A stretch of 64,000 bases of DNA from Hymenobacter citatus (GTDB lineage Bacteria; Bacteroidota; Bacteroidia; Cytophagales; Hymenobacteraceae). This document shows positions 54,987-64,000 of this stretch, piece by piece (position 1 is the first letter of the stretch; each line of letters opens with the position of its first letter). Location: assembly GCF_014333615.1 (NCBI RefSeq), contig NZ_JACSCY010000004.1, forward strand, positions 186,001-250,000. The letters are read 5' to 3'. The position numbers and the translations under genes were made by a program. The notes below the pieces were generated by a model. That model worked only from the letters and a program-made list of their open reading frames with translations. It was not told where the DNA came from and did no database searches.

Positions 54987-56444
54987 ATGCTTTCTAAATA
55001 CCATAAACTTGCATTTGCACTACCTATCGCGTTGAGTCTTAGTGCTTGCGAAAAGGATTTCGATTCACTTAATACGAATCCTAACAATGCCACTGTAGGC
55101 AATCCGGCTTACATCCTCACAAACGCAGAGCAGTCTAATATCTACCGTCTTTTTGATGTTCCTGCAAACCAAGACGGAGGTCTGCTAGTCATTCAGCACT
55201 GGGCTAAAATTCAGTATACTGAAGAAGACCGTTATGCTTTCCGTCCAGGTTCTTATCAGAGTGTTTGGGATGGGTTTTATGCTAATGGCTTGCAAGATTT
55301 TGACGAGTTAATTAAGCAGGGTAAGGCAACTAATAATGAAAATCTTCAGGCCGTCGGTCTGATTATGCGTTCGTACTTCTTCTCCGTCTTGACGGATTTG
55401 TATGGCGACATTCCGTACTCACAGGCCTTACAGCTTTCTGAGAATATTCTGACACCTAAGTACGACGCTCAAAAAGACGTATATGCAGGCTTGCTAAACG
55501 ACTTGAAAACTGCCAATGACTTAATAAAGGTTGGCGGTTCTGAGGTTGACGGTGATGTGATTTATGATGGGGATATGGCGAAATGGCAGAAGTTTGGCAA
55601 TTCGCTACACCTCCGCCTCGCAATGCGAATCATCGATGCTGAACCGGAATTAGCGAAGACAGAAGTTGCCGCGCTTTTGAGTGGCAACACACCTCTGATA
55701 AGCTCTATTCAAGAGAATGCAGAATTCGATTTTCTGAGCGGAGCCTCCAATACCAATCCTATTTATTTTAATAGACTAACACGAGATGACCACCGGGTTA
55801 GTCGTTCGATAACTTCACGCCTAAGCCAATTGAACGACCCACGTTTGGGAGTGTATGCTAATCATCCTGAAACTGGTGATTCGACTGCCTTCTACCGTGG
55901 TGTTCCTAATGGTTTGACTAATGTAGAGGCGGCAGATCTTGGCCCACTGTCCTCTACCTCCAAAGTAGGATCTGCATTTACAGCTGCTACTGCCCCTGGA
56001 GTGCTAATGACGTATGCGGAAGTACTGTTCTTCAAAGCAGAAGCAATTGCACGGGGTATAATCGGAGGAGATGCGGCAGTTGAGTACAACAATGCTATTC
56101 GGGCTTCAATGGCACAGTACGGCTTCACTGGTACTGCGGTAGATACTTACCTAGCTCAACCCGCCGTGAAGTATGACGCAAGTAATTATAAGCAGAGTAT
56201 TGGCGTCCAAAAATGGATTGCGTTATATGGCCAAGGTGTAGAAGCCTGGTCAGAATGGCGCCGTCTAGATTATCCAAAGCTGCCAGTTGCTAAAAATCCT
56301 GCGGCGGCTGCGATGGGAAAAATTCCTGTACGTTTCCGTTATCCAGCTAACGAGCAGACCACTAATGCTACCAGCAGAGCAGCAGCAGTAGAACGCCAGG
56401 GACCAGACCTAATTACCACTAAGCTGTGGTGGGATAAGTTTTAA
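54987..56444 (+). CDS. SusD/RagB-like outer-membrane lipoprotein (pair 2)
   Basis: The 485-residue lipoprotein (lipobox 'LSLSAC') begins 'EKDFDSLNTNPNNATVGNPAYILTNAEQSN', which marks the SusD-like_2 branch rather than the classic RagB branch of pair 1. Further motifs are 'AVGLIMRSYFFSVLTDLYGDIPYSQAL' and 'KWQKFGNSLHLRLAMRI'. Start: the ATG at 54987 is used; a GTG at 54963 would add eight residues before the signal. It lies 48 bases after SusC2. Confidence 0.93.
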   Translation: MLSKYHKLAFALPIALSLSACEKDFDSLNTNPNNATVGNPAYILTNAEQSNIYRLFDVPANQDGGLLVIQHWAKIQYTEEDRYAFRPGSYQSVWDGFYANGLQDFDELIKQGKATNNENLQAVGLIMRSYFFSVLTDLYGDIPYSQALQLSENILTPKYDAQKDVYAGLLNDLKTANDLIKVGGSEVDGDVIYDGDMAKWQKFGNSLHLRLAMRIIDAEPELAKTEVAALLSGNTPLISSIQENAEFDFLSGASNTNPIYFNRLTRDDHRVSRSITSRLSQLNDPRLGVYANHPETGDSTAFYRGVPNGLTNVEAADLGPLSSTSKVGSAFTAATAPGVLMTYAEVLFFKAEAIARGIIGGDAAVEYNNAIRASMAQYGFTGTAVDTYLAQPAVKYDASNYKQSIGVQKWIALYGQGVEAWSEWRRLDYPKLPVAKNPAAAAMGKIPVRFRYPANEQTTNATSRAAAVERQGPDLITTKLWWDKF

Positions 56445-56467
56445 TTTATCTATTGCCACCTAACTAT

Positions 56468-56502
56468 AAGGTCCGCTAGAGTATCATCTAGCGGACCTTT
56501 TT
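56468..56502. terminator. Bidirectional Rho-independent terminator
   Basis: AAGGTCCGCTAGA stem with inverse TCTAGCGGACCTT and T-run, between convergent SusD2 and prfB. Confidence 0.9.
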
Positions 56503-56550
56503 ATTTGAATTATACCGAGATAGAAGGTAATATAGATTAGGGATACTGTT

Positions 56551-57628
56551 TTACCCTTGCATCAAATATGCCTTGATATACTCATCCAAATCCCCATCCA
56601 ACACAGCTTGGACATCGGTGCGCTCCACGCTGGTGCGTAGGTCTTTGATGAGTTTATATGGGTGCAACACGTAATTGCGGATTTGAGAGCCAAAATCAAT
56701 GCGTTTCTTGCCAGCTTCGATCTTGGCGCGTTCCTCGTTGCGCTTGTCTAACTCCTGCTGGTAGAGGCGGGATTTGAGCATACGTAACGCATGTTCCTTA
56801 TTCATAAGCTGGCTGCGCTCAATCTGTACGGCGATGATGATACCGGAGGGGGCGTGTGTGAGGCGCACGGCGGTTTCTACTTTGTTCACGTTCTGCCCAC
56901 CGGCGCCACCGGCCCGGAACGTGTCCCAGGTGATATCTGCCGGGTTGATCTGGATATCGATGGTATCATCTACCACTGGGTAAGCGTAGATGGAGGCAAA
57001 CGACGTGTGGCGGCGGCCGCTGCTGTCGAATGGAGAAATGCGTACGAGGCGGTGCACACCACTTTCACCTTTTAGGTAGCCGTAGGCAAAGTCTCCGGTG
57101 ATTTCCAGAGAAGCAGACTTGATGCCAGCACCTTCGCCGGGCTGGTAGCTGAGTTGCTTCACCGTGAAACCATGCTTTTCGCCCCACATGATGTACATGC
57201 GCATCAGCATCTCGGCCCAGTCCTGGCTTTCGGTGCCGCCGGCGCCGGGGTTGATTTCTACGATGGCCGAGAGTTGGTCTTCCTCTTCGGACAGCATGCG
57301 CTTGAACTCTAGGTCCTCTACAGCTTTTTGGGCCACTGCGAATTCCTGTTGTAGCTCGGCCTCAGTAGCTTCGCCTTCGCGGTAGAAATCAAACAGTACT
57401 TCTACATCGGCAATGCGTTGCTCTACGGTTTCGTAGTCGTCGGTCCAGAACTTCTGGCTCTTGATTTCCTTGAGCGTGAGCTCTGCCTGTTTGGAGTCGT
57501 CCCAAAAGTCGGGGGCGAGGGTGCGCTGTTCGGTTTCTTCTATCTGGGCTTTGCGGGCATCGTAGTCAAAGATACCTCCTCAGGGCCTCAGCGCGGCCCT
57601 TCAATTCCTTCACCTGATCTTGCGTCAT
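56551..57628 (-). CDS. prfB: Peptide chain release factor 2, with programmed +1 frameshift
   Basis: A 20-codon first part (ATG at 57628, '[20 protein letters not shown]') ends at an in-frame UGA (57566-57568). Reading then shifts +1 and continues to 56551, for about 358 residues in all. The product has the tripeptide anticodon 'SPF' in '[12 protein letters not shown]' and the catalytic 'GGQ' in '[14 protein letters not shown]'. RF2 releases peptides at UGA and UAA; low RF2 causes shifting and restores its own supply. The gene would be missed as one ORF without the shift. Confidence 0.95.
57565..57580 (-). promoter_or_regulatory. prfB programmed frameshift site
   Basis: On the minus strand: AGGAGG (Shine-Dalgarno-like), TAT, CTT slippery codon, TGA stop, C. 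This is the canonical RF2 recoding arrangement, with the SD mimic directly upstream and a weak UGA-C context. Confidence 0.95.
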
Positions 57629-57715
57629 TACGTGGGAATGTTAAATGATGAATACACAAAGGTCGGTAGGATTACCGACTGTTATGGGGTAGGAAACAGA
57701 ATAAGCACAAATGCA

Positions 57716-57783
57716 AAGCTCGGCTTCGCAGAGAGCAGCGAAAGTCAGTAAGTGACTTAGCTGCTCTCTGCGAAGCCGAGCTT
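57716..57783. repeat. Perfect 24-base-arm hairpin upstream of prfB
   Basis: Arms 57716-57739 and 57760-57783 are exact inverse copies (AAGCTCGGCTTCGCAGAGAG...) with a 20-base loop. It lies between ilvE (upstream on the minus strand) and prfB. It does not share the family A or B cores, though its ...GCTCGGCTTCG motif recalls the inner part of family A. Confidence 0.85.
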
Positions 57784-57796
57784 GCTGCTGATCTAC

Positions 57797-57826
57797 TTAT
57801 ACGCTTACCATTTATACGCTTACCAT
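57797..57826. repeat. 15-base tandem duplication covering the ilvE C-terminus
   Basis: TTATACGCTTACCAT occurs twice in a row (57797-57811, 57812-57826). Read on the minus strand each copy is ATGGTAAGCGTATAA, so the last codons and stop of ilvE are duplicated just after the real stop. Confidence 0.9.
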
Positions 57827-58876
57827 CCAGCCATGCTCATCGGGGGCAGCTCCTACCCGAATATCGGTGAGAGCAGCGCTAACCCGACGAGCGAAGGAGG
57901 CATCGGTGAGTTCGGGCAGTTCGTAATCCTGACCGCGGTAGCCAATGACGGCAATGGGCGCAATGGTAACGGCCGTGCCTACCCCAAACGCCTCTTGAAG
58001 CGTGCCGTTGGCCTGCGCCTCTAGAATCTCTACAGAAGATACTTTGCGTTCCTCTACGGGCATCCCCCAGTCGCGGGCGAGCTGCAATACGCTTTTACGT
58101 GTGATGCCATCCAGAATAGACGAACTCACGGCAGGCGTAATCAGACGGCCATCGACCACAAACATCACGTTCATGGTGCCAGATTCTTCAATGAAACGGT
58201 GTTCCGAAGCATCGGTCCAGAGCAGCTGGTTGTAACCATCCTGTTGCGCTAGCTTAGTAGGGTACATAGCTGCGCCGTAGTTGCCGGCGTTTTTGGCGAA
58301 GCCTGCGCCGCCTTCGGCCGAGCGCACATATTTCTCTTCGAAGCGTACGCGCAGCGGCTTATTGAAGAAGGCTGCTACCGGGCAGGTGATGATAATGAAT
58401 CGATAGGTGCTAGAAGGCCGAACGCCCAGCATACCATCGGTGGCAAACATGAAGGGGCGAATGTAGAGGGAGGTGCCAGGAGCGCTGGGTACCCACTCCC
58501 CGTCTAACCGAACCAACTGGAGCAGGCCCTGCATAAATAGCTCCTCGGGCACAGCCGGCATGCACATACGCTCGGCCGATAGGTTGAGGCGGCGCAGGTT
58601 ATCGAGTGGGCGGAACAGCGTAATGTTGCCTTCAGTGTTTTTGTAGGCCTTCATCCCTTCAAAAATGGCCTGTCCGTAGTGTAGGGCCGAGTTGGCGGGG
58701 CTTACCTCAATGGGACCGTAGGGCATGATGCGTGGCTGCTGCCAGCTGCCGTCGCGGTAGTCTACCACCAGCATGTGGTCGGAAAAGGTCTGGCCGAATT
58801 CGAGGCGGCTCAGGTCTAATTGCGGGAGGGTAGAGGTCGTTGTACGTTGGGTGGGAATGTCGAGCGTGAGAGACAT
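57812..58876 (-). CDS. ilvE: Branched-chain amino acid aminotransferase
   Basis: The 354-residue PLP enzyme has the fold-type IV marks 'LHYGQAIFEGMKAYK', the PLP lysine in 'GFAKNAGNYGAAMYPTKLAQ', 'EHRFIEESGTMNVMFV' and 'FGVGTAVTIAPIAVIGYRG'. It interconverts Leu/Ile/Val with their keto acids. The ATG at 58876 is used; a TTG two codons earlier is possible. It is downstream of the cobalamin adenosyltransferase with a 46-base gap. Confidence 0.95.
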   Translation of the reverse strand: MSLTLDIPTQRTTTSTLPQLDLSRLEFGQTFSDHMLVVDYRDGSWQQPRIMPYGPIEVSPANSALHYGQAIFEGMKAYKNTEGNITLFRPLDNLRRLNLSAERMCMPAVPEELFMQGLLQLVRLDGEWVPSAPGTSLYIRPFMFATDGMLGVRPSSTYRFIIITCPVAAFFNKPLRVRFEEKYVRSAEGGAGFAKNAGNYGAAMYPTKLAQQDGYNQLLWTDASEHRFIEESGTMNVMFVVDGRLITPAVSSSILDGITRKSVLQLARDWGMPVEERKVSSVEILEAQANGTLQEAFGVGTAVTIAPIAVIGYRGQDYELPELTDASFARRVSAALTDIRVGAAPDEHGWMVSV

Positions 58877-58922
58877 AAGCAAAACTAAAAAGGGGAAATA
58901 GAGGGTGGGTGGGAGAAGTGTG

Positions 58923-59471
58923 CTACAGGCGGGGTTTCCAGGTCACTTCCTCAGCACCGAGGTCGTGGGCCATCTGGCGGCCCAGTACAAACAGGTAGTC
59001 AGACAGACGGTTCAGATAGATGATGACCAACTCGGCCACAAAAGACTCCTCACGCAAATGAATAACCAAGCGCTCGGCGCGGCGGCACACGCAGCGCGCC
59101 ACGTGCGCCACCGACACCGACGGGTGCCCGCCGGGTAGGATGAACTCGCGCAACTCGGGCAAATCGGCATTCATGCGGTCCATTTCCTGCTCCAGTAGTG
59201 CTACATCCTCGGCGTGTAGATCCGGAATTTTCATCTTTGATTTCTCGGGGTCAGAAGCAAGGGAAGAACCCATGGTGAACAGCCGATCCTGAATTTCCTT
59301 GAGCAAGCCGCGGCGGCTGCCGTTCACGTCCTGGTCGCGGAGCAGGCCGATGTAGGCGTTCAGCTCATCCACCGTCCCGTAGCAATCAATGCGAAGGCTG
59401 GACTTGGGTACGCGTGTACCGCCAATGAGAGAAGTCAGGCCCTGGTCGCCGGTTTTGGTGTATATTTTCAT
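58923..59471 (-). CDS. Cob(I)alamin adenosyltransferase, PduO type
   Basis: The 182-residue protein has 'MKIYTKTGDQGLTSLIGGTRVPK' (ATP-binding N-terminus), 'RIDCYGTVDELNAYIGLLRD' and 'ILPGGHPSVSVAHVARCVCRRAER'. PduO-type enzymes transfer adenosyl from ATP to cob(I)alamin, giving the AdoCbl cofactor needed by methylmalonyl-CoA mutase encoded elsewhere in this window. The ATG at 59471 is chosen because the conserved protein starts there. Confidence 0.94.
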   Translation of the reverse strand: MKIYTKTGDQGLTSLIGGTRVPKSSLRIDCYGTVDELNAYIGLLRDQDVNGSRRGLLKEIQDRLFTMGSSLASDPEKSKMKIPDLHAEDVALLEQEMDRMNADLPELREFILPGGHPSVSVAHVARCVCRRAERLVIHLREESFVAELVIIYLNRLSDYLFVLGRQMAHDLGAEEVTWKPRL

Positions 59472-59480
59472 GAGGTAGGG

Positions 59481-59546
59481 GTGAATGGGTAAATGAGTGA
59501 ATGAGGCGAAACAGCTACTCACTCATTTGCTTATTTACCCGTTCAC
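59481..59546. repeat. Imperfect inverted repeat at the 3' end of the ABC gene
   Basis: GTGAATGGGTAAATGAGTGA (59481 on) is imperfectly inverse to the sequence ending at 59546 (...TTTACCCGTTCAC). The right arm contains the ABC gene's stop codon. It may act as a terminator or processing site. Confidence 0.5.
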
Positions 59547-60251
59547 TACGTGCGTCGTCACGTGCTCGTTGATAATGTCGGATTCAATCAGGCCGTCGCG
59601 GAGGCGGACTACACGGTGGGCATAGTTGGCAATGTCTTCCTCGTGGGTTACCATGATGATGGTATTGCCTTTCGCGTACAGCGCCTCAAACAAATCCATA
59701 ATCTCGTGGCTGGTTTTGGAGTCGAGGGCACCGGTGGGTTCATCGGCCAGGATGATGCTGGGGTCGTTGACGAGGGCGCGGGCAATGGCCACGCGCTGGC
59801 GCTGGCCACCACTCAGCTCATTGGGGCGGTGCAGAGCGCGTTCGGCCAGGCCCACGCTGCGCAGCGCCTCGCGGGCACGCTCTTGCCGCTCACTCTTGCC
59901 ATAGCCGGCGTAGATGAGGGGGAGGGCTACATTATCGAGGGCCGTGGCGCGGGGCAACAGGTTGAACGACTGGAAGACAAACCCGATTTCGCGGTTGCGT
60001 ACATCAGCCAGCTGGTTGTCCGACATATGGCTGACATCGTGATTATTCAGCACGTACCGCCCGCCAGATGGGGTATCCAGGCAGCCCACAATGTTCATAA
60101 GGGTAGACTTGCCGGAGCCCGACGGTCCCATAAACGCCACATACTCGCCCCGGTTGATGCTGATGGATACAGACTGCAGCGCATGAATCTCCTCCATGCC
60201 CATGCGGTAGACTTTGGATATGTTGGTGGTTTCGATGATGGGCTGCTGCAT
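59535..60251 (-). CDS. ABC transporter ATP-binding protein (MacB/LolD type)
   Basis: The 238-residue ATPase has Walker A 'GPSGSGKST' (42-50), signature '[15 protein letters not shown]', Walker B '[15 protein letters not shown]' and H-loop 'MVTHEED'. The '[13 protein letters not shown]' and '[16 protein letters not shown]' segments are typical of the MacB/LolD subfamily that powers lipoprotein release or efflux with separate permeases. No FtsX-like permease is next to it. It starts 11 bases after the TPR membrane gene. Confidence 0.94.
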   Translation of the reverse strand: MQQPIIETTNISKVYRMGMEEIHALQSVSISINRGEYVAFMGPSGSGKSTLMNIVGCLDTPSGGRYVLNNHDVSHMSDNQLADVRNREIGFVFQSFNLLPRATALDNVALPLIYAGYGKSERQERAREALRSVGLAERALHRPNELSGGQRQRVAIARALVNDPSIILADEPTGALDSKTSHEIMDLFEALYAKGNTIIMVTHEEDIANYAHRVVRLRDGLIESDIINEHVTTHVVNG

Positions 60252-60262
60252 GACCAGATAGG

Positions 60263-63200
60263 TTAGTTCCAGGATTCCGTGGCAGCGGTTAGCGCCGACC
60301 GGCGGGCTTCGTACTGCGCAAGAAAGGTAGCGTATTCGGGGGGGGAAAGCAACGCACGCAACTGGTTGAGCGGATCGGTAGCATAGGTGGTCAGCCCCAC
60401 GGGAATAGTGGCCAATACATAGGCCCGCAGTAGTGGGGTTGAATTGGGAGCGTATTCCAGGCCGCGCACCAGCGCATCGTAGGCCTGCTGATACTGCTTC
60501 CGGTTGGTGTAGAAGTCGGCGGCGGCCAGGACTGCTTCCGGCTCAAACGGCGCTTCTCGCAGCAAGGCCGAGAATTGCTTGCCAGCAGTGGCCGGTTGCG
60601 TGTGCGCAGCTAGTAGCGCCTGATAGGTTAGGTACTTGGGCTGATCTGTTGCCGTGAAATAGCCGGTAGTTACCAACTTTTGCAAGTCGGACCACCGTTG
60701 CTCGGCCAGGCACAGCGCGCCACGTACCACGTTCCAGCGCGAAGCAATGCGGGTTTTGGTGGCAGAGGGTGGGGCAAACTGCTCCGTCACTTGTCGGGCT
60801 GCTGCCAGTTGTCGGGCCTCTATGGCGCGGGGCACCTGAGCGAGCAGGGCCTCTGGGCGCACGGAGGCAGGTAGGGCTACGGCAGCCGGCAGCCACTGAT
60901 CAGGCGGCAGCGTATTGCCTTGTACGGCCAAGAACTGGGCTTTCACAGAATCGGGGGCGGTAGCGTAGCCGGTAGGGTAGGAGAGTGTGAGCACCTGGCG
61001 TAGCAGACGCCCAGCGTAGTCGATGCTGTCTGTTGGGGGGAGGGCGGTGCGAGCCCAATCGGATTCTCCATTCAGCACAAAAGCATAGGCGCGCCCTACC
61101 CGTGCATCGGGGTAGCCATTCACCAATGCAGATGTAAACAGCTGCTCGGCGCGGGTATATAACTGCTGCTGTAGCAGCCAGATACCCATCAGGTTTTGGT
61201 AGTAGGCGGCGCTGGCATTGGTGCCAAGTGTGAGTGGTTGCAGGGTAGTTTGTGCCGCGGCAAGTCGGCCACCGTAGTGCTGCGTCAGGGCCAACAGGAA
61301 AGTCAGCTGCTCGTGGTAGGCACTATCAATGGGCTGCTGGCGAAGCTGCCGCAGGGTAGGGAGCAAACTGGTGTCGCGGGCCGTAACGTGGGCCAGCGCC
61401 AGGTGGTAGAGCCGCGCAAATGTCGGTAGCGACAAGCCTCCGCCTGCCTCCGTTTGTGGTACAGCAGGCGCGGGCCTACCCACCAGCCGCGCCAGTAGCA
61501 GCTCATTGCTCTGTAAAGCAGGTTGTTCGTTGGTGGCTGCGTGGTCGGCAGACCACTGCTGGGCAGCATCCAGATCTTGCTGCTGAATCAGGAAGGCGAG
61601 ACGGTTGGTGCGTATGGCCTCATTAGCGGGCGCATTTGCCTCTGCCCTATCCAAGTAGTAATCTACGGAGTCAGCAAGGGTAGAGCGGGAATAAAGCTGG
61701 GCCATATCACTGGCCAGGAGCGCATTGTTCGGCGTGGCATGCAACCCATCGCGCAGGACCTGTTGGCGGTCGAAGAAGTCGGCAGGCTCGTTGTAGAGTG
61801 CCGCCAGCCGCAACGACAGGCGTGGTGAGGGCGCCCGGCTCAGGGCACGCCGCAGAGCATTGATTTCGTTCTGACGCTGAAACCGGAAGCGGTAGAGTGC
61901 CGCCCGCCCCCAGCTGGCCTTGTGGTTGAAGCGGTCCAGCACGTCGCTCTCGGCGTAGTAGCGCTCGGCCAACAGGGCAATGGGCGTTACCTCGGGCTGC
62001 TGCTCGCTCTGGAGGCGGGTCACATCACCCAGGTTATTGTAGAAACCTGCTTCCACCTGATCCAGCACAAAGAAATGCGTGCGCAATCCGGTAATCAGCA
62101 GCAGGCCTAGGCCCATGATGTAGACCACGTAGAACGGCAGGCGGCGGGGCTGGTACACCACCCGGTACACCGGTAGTCGCTGCTTGATGAGCGGCCCAAA
62201 GTTGAAGATCAGATACAGCAGAAAGCCCCCGCCACAGCCTAGGAAAGCTAGCGCCGTAAATTGTCGGGCGGCTTCCAGTAGCGGGTCGTTGAGGGTAGCC
62301 AGGGCATAGCCCAGCGTGGCCGCGGCAACAGCCAACAGCGTGAGGTAGAGCGGAGCCATGCCCGTGGCGTAGGGTAGCCACTCGTTGTAGGTAGGGGCAC
62401 GGCGGCGCAGTCCCAACCAGCCCACCAGCGCGGCGGGTAGCAAAAACACCAGTGGATCAAGCCTGAGACTAGCAGACAGCTGCACGGTGCCGTTGCGCCA
62501 GTAATACAGGAAAAGCAGCGAAAGGTATATGATGCTGAGCGCTAACAGCGGCAAGCGCCCAAGACGGTAGCGTGGCTGCTCGCTCATCGTCCCTACCCAT
62601 AGCAGGCCGTGCACATTCTCAAAGCCCAGCCAGAGCACCACCAAGGCCACGGCTACGGCACCGCCACGGGTGGCATAGGTAGCCAACTGCAACGCCGTGA
62701 TATCAGTAGGGTAGGCGCTGCGCACAAACAGCAGCGCACTCAGCCCTACTACCAGCACCATAAACGCAGCCAACCGCTGCCAGCGCGGCACATGGGGCCA
62801 AAAGGCGTGAAACGCATAGGCAGGTAACCCCAGCGCTACCAACGCCAGTACCAAAAAATACTGCCGTTGCGCATCGAAAACACCCAGCAAATCGGGGCTC
62901 AGCGACATCAGCAGGAAGAACACCAGAGCCATGCCGGCTACAAAAGCCGGCCGGCTGAGCGCCGTGATAGCAGCCAGGAAATAGACGAGGCTACCCGCCA
63001 GCACGGCCAGAAAGGCTATAGCCGCTGTCGGTCGCACGAAGGGACCTGCCACATCGTGGGTTTGCGTGAGTAGGTAGGCATTGGCCTGCACTGGAAGGCC
63101 CGCCAGCCCTACCCGCACCGTATCGAGGGTGAGGGGGAGGGGCTTTAGTTGCGTAACGGGCTGAAGCGGTAGCGTATACTGCGCCCCCGTGAAATAGTGA

Positions 63201-63298
63201 AACAGAGCCAGCCCGACGGCCAGTGTAGCAAGCAGCGCCGGACCCAGCAGCCAGAGGCTCCAACGATGCGGCGGGACAGAAGGAGCAGAAGTCGGCAC
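60263..63298 (-). CDS. Large polytopic membrane protein with TPR-rich tail, hypothetical
   Basis: The 1011-residue protein has about 11-12 helices in its first 400 residues and then a helical, tetratricopeptide-like region (about 440-1010: '[45 protein letters not shown]' and similar repeats). I know of no named family; it is a Bacteroidota type of membrane-TPR protein. It is between gatC (13 bases upstream) and the ABC ATPase (11 bases downstream), so it might be that ATPase's partner, but it is not an FtsX-like permease. The start is a GTG at 63298. Confidence 0.75.
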   Translation of the reverse strand: MPTSAPSVPPHRWSLWLLGPALLATLAVGLALFHYFTGAQYTLPLQPVTQLKPLPLTLDTVRVGLAGLPVQANAYLLTQTHDVAGPFVRPTAAIAFLAVLAGSLVYFLAAITALSRPAFVAGMALVFFLLMSLSPDLLGVFDAQRQYFLVLALVALGLPAYAFHAFWPHVPRWQRLAAFMVLVVGLSALLFVRSAYPTDITALQLATYATRGGAVAVALVVLWLGFENVHGLLWVGTMSEQPRYRLGRLPLLALSIIYLSLLFLYYWRNGTVQLSASLRLDPLVFLLPAALVGWLGLRRRAPTYNEWLPYATGMAPLYLTLLAVAAATLGYALATLNDPLLEAARQFTALAFLGCGGGFLLYLIFNFGPLIKQRLPVYRVVYQPRRLPFYVVYIMGLGLLLITGLRTHFFVLDQVEAGFYNNLGDVTRLQSEQQPEVTPIALLAERYYAESDVLDRFNHKASWGRAALYRFRFQRQNEINALRRALSRAPSPRLSLRLAALYNEPADFFDRQQVLRDGLHATPNNALLASDMAQLYSRSTLADSVDYYLDRAEANAPANEAIRTNRLAFLIQQQDLDAAQQWSADHAATNEQPALQSNELLLARLVGRPAPAVPQTEAGGGLSLPTFARLYHLALAHVTARDTSLLPTLRQLRQQPIDSAYHEQLTFLLALTQHYGGRLAAAQTTLQPLTLGTNASAAYYQNLMGIWLLQQQLYTRAEQLFTSALVNGYPDARVGRAYAFVLNGESDWARTALPPTDSIDYAGRLLRQVLTLSYPTGYATAPDSVKAQFLAVQGNTLPPDQWLPAAVALPASVRPEALLAQVPRAIEARQLAAARQVTEQFAPPSATKTRIASRWNVVRGALCLAEQRWSDLQKLVTTGYFTATDQPKYLTYQALLAAHTQPATAGKQFSALLREAPFEPEAVLAAADFYTNRKQYQQAYDALVRGLEYAPNSTPLLRAYVLATIPVGLTTYATDPLNQLRALLSPPEYATFLAQYEARRSALTAATESWN

Positions 63299-63311
63299 TA
63301 CTAGGTAGAGG

Positions 63312-63599
63312 TTAATCCAGAACTTTGGGCACGCGGAAATAGTCCGAGTCTTTGCGCGGGGCGTTGCGCAGACCGTCTTGGTGGCTCACGGTGTTGTGCG
63401 CCTCATCGGGACGCAGAACGTTGATTTCCTGCGACAAATGCACCAACGGGGCCACGTTGCTGGTATCGAGTTGGCGGAGCTGGTCTACCCAATCCAGAAT
63501 CTCGTTGAGGGCACCCAGCATTTCCTGTTCTTTGGTAGCGTCGAATTCGAGGCGGGAAAGGTGGGCCAGTTGGCGCAGGGTATTGATATCGGTGCTCAA
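63312..63599 (-). CDS. gatC: Asp/Glu-tRNA amidotransferase subunit C
   Basis: The 95-residue protein has the GatC pattern 'LRQLAHLSRLEFDATKEQEMLGALNEILDWVDQLRQLDTSNVAPLVHLSQEINVLRPDE' and 'RNAPRKDSDYFRVPKVLD' (described as pattern). With GatA and GatB it converts Glu-tRNA(Gln) to Gln-tRNA(Gln). The start is a TTG at 63599; no ATG is available. It is unlinked to gatA/gatB here. Confidence 0.93.
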   Translation of the reverse strand: MSTDINTLRQLAHLSRLEFDATKEQEMLGALNEILDWVDQLRQLDTSNVAPLVHLSQEINVLRPDEAHNTVSHQDGLRNAPRKDSDYFRVPKVLD

Positions 63600-63664
63600 A
63601 GCAAAGCAGAGTTAGGGTAGGGAAAGCGTCAGGAGCCAACGGTGGTGGCTCCTGCCCTTCAAAA

Positions 63665-64000
63665 TTACGAATTTGGCAGACTTAGTTCTGCCTGGTCGTT
63701 GGTGCGTTGCTCGGGTTGCGGCTCTGTGGCCTGGGTAGTGGGTGGGGTAGGGCGCCAGCTAAAGGCAGGCGGCAGCCCGGCCGCTTCAGGTTGAAACTCG
63801 TTGGCAATGAGGTCGTGCGCGCGTTGTTTCAGGGTAGGCACGTCAGCCATGGTGAGGCCTTGCGTTGGGATAGGCTCGTGCAGTACGATGCGCAAGGGCG
63901 TGTAGCGAATGCGCAAACCACCCACATCGGGCATGAAACGGTGGTTCAGGGGCATCGATACGGGCACCAGCGGCACGCCGGCGGCAATAGCCAGTTGGAA
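63665..64000 (-). CDS. 1-acyl-glycerol-3-phosphate acyltransferase (PlsC family), C-terminal part
   Basis: The gene's 5' part lies beyond the window. The visible 111 codons include 'FQLAIAAGVPLVPVSMPLNHRF', which matches the P-x-V-P-V strand of PlsC-type acyltransferases, and a Pro/Gln-rich C-terminal tail. The frame is open to base 64000. It would be a phosphatidic-acid-forming enzyme of the inner membrane. Confidence 0.8.
   Translation of the reverse strand, partial: FQLAIAAGVPLVPVSMPLNHRFMPDVGGLRIRYTPLRIVLHEPIPTQGLTMADVPTLKQRAHDLIANEFQPEAAGLPPAFSWRPTPPTTQATEPQPEQRTNDQAELSLPNS

Noticed and set aside
59550..60266. 238-codon ORF opposite the ABC ATPase
   Set aside because: Antisense shadow; no motifs.
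1..64000. CRISPR array, tRNA or rRNA genes, prophage
   Set aside because: No regularly spaced short direct repeats, cloverleaf sequences, rRNA segments or phage structural genes were recognised; the repeats present are inverted and dispersed.

Overview
The window looks like chromosomal DNA of a GC-rich Bacteroidota, most likely Hymenobacter or a close Hymenobacteraceae relative. Pointers are two SusC/SusD pairs, the type IX secretion protein PorQ, lipoprotein signals, TAnnTTTG-like promoters, a PD40/OmpA protein, a split 5'-nucleotidase and the GreA/B-like protein usually misnamed 3-oxoacyl-ACP synthase. The genus is inferred; no rRNA or tRNA gene was seen.

Layout. 0-14.9 kb: end of an unidentified protein, a CBM9/DUF5916 outer-membrane protein, a VOC protein, an NADP-binding oxidoreductase, small envelope proteins, the mutase chaperone MeaB, a beta-propeller protein, an Imm63-like immunity protein, a Nudix hydrolase, an L,D-transpeptidase, a geranylgeranyl-reductase-type flavoprotein, YitT, a DUF4136 lipoprotein and an ankyrin protein. 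15-20.7 kb: an AT-rich acyltransferase beside a 656-base non-coding stretch, an SDR, an MBL hydrolase, and an AT-rich two-gene cassette of unknown function. 20.8-25 kb: both methylmalonyl-CoA mutase subunits; the large one carries an in-frame palindromic repeat. 25-37 kb: split 5'-nucleotidase, DnaA, OsmC, GH3-like protein, EEP hydrolase, a very AT-rich orphan ORF, GreA/B-like protein, Dxr, RseP. 37-45.5 kb: OmpA/PD40 protein, Lon, PorQ, HslU, SDR. 45.5-56.5 kb: two divergent SusC/SusD pairs with a decayed IS3-family (IS407-like) element between them. 56.5-64 kb: a minus-strand series plsC-gatC-TPR membrane protein-ABC ATPase-cobalamin adenosyltransferase-ilvE-prfB, where prfB keeps its programmed +1 frameshift.

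Functional links. MutA/MutB, MeaB and the PduO-type adenosyltransferase together supply, load and protect B12-dependent methylmalonyl-CoA mutase, though they are spread over about 53 kb. RseP, Lon and HslU are proteostasis genes. The SusCD pairs have no glycoside hydrolase or regulator next to them.

Repeats are the most unusual aspect. Family A is eight long hairpins with TCATnCTGAGC-like ends. Family B is GTAGGGGC(G/A)-ended elements, three of which supply the TAG stop codon of the adjoining gene. A third type is the 42-bp-arm palindrome inside the mutase. The best candidate for an undescribed system is the cassette at 19.26-20.69 kb (319-aa soluble protein plus 151-aa four-helix membrane protein); its function is unknown and any defence role is only inferred.
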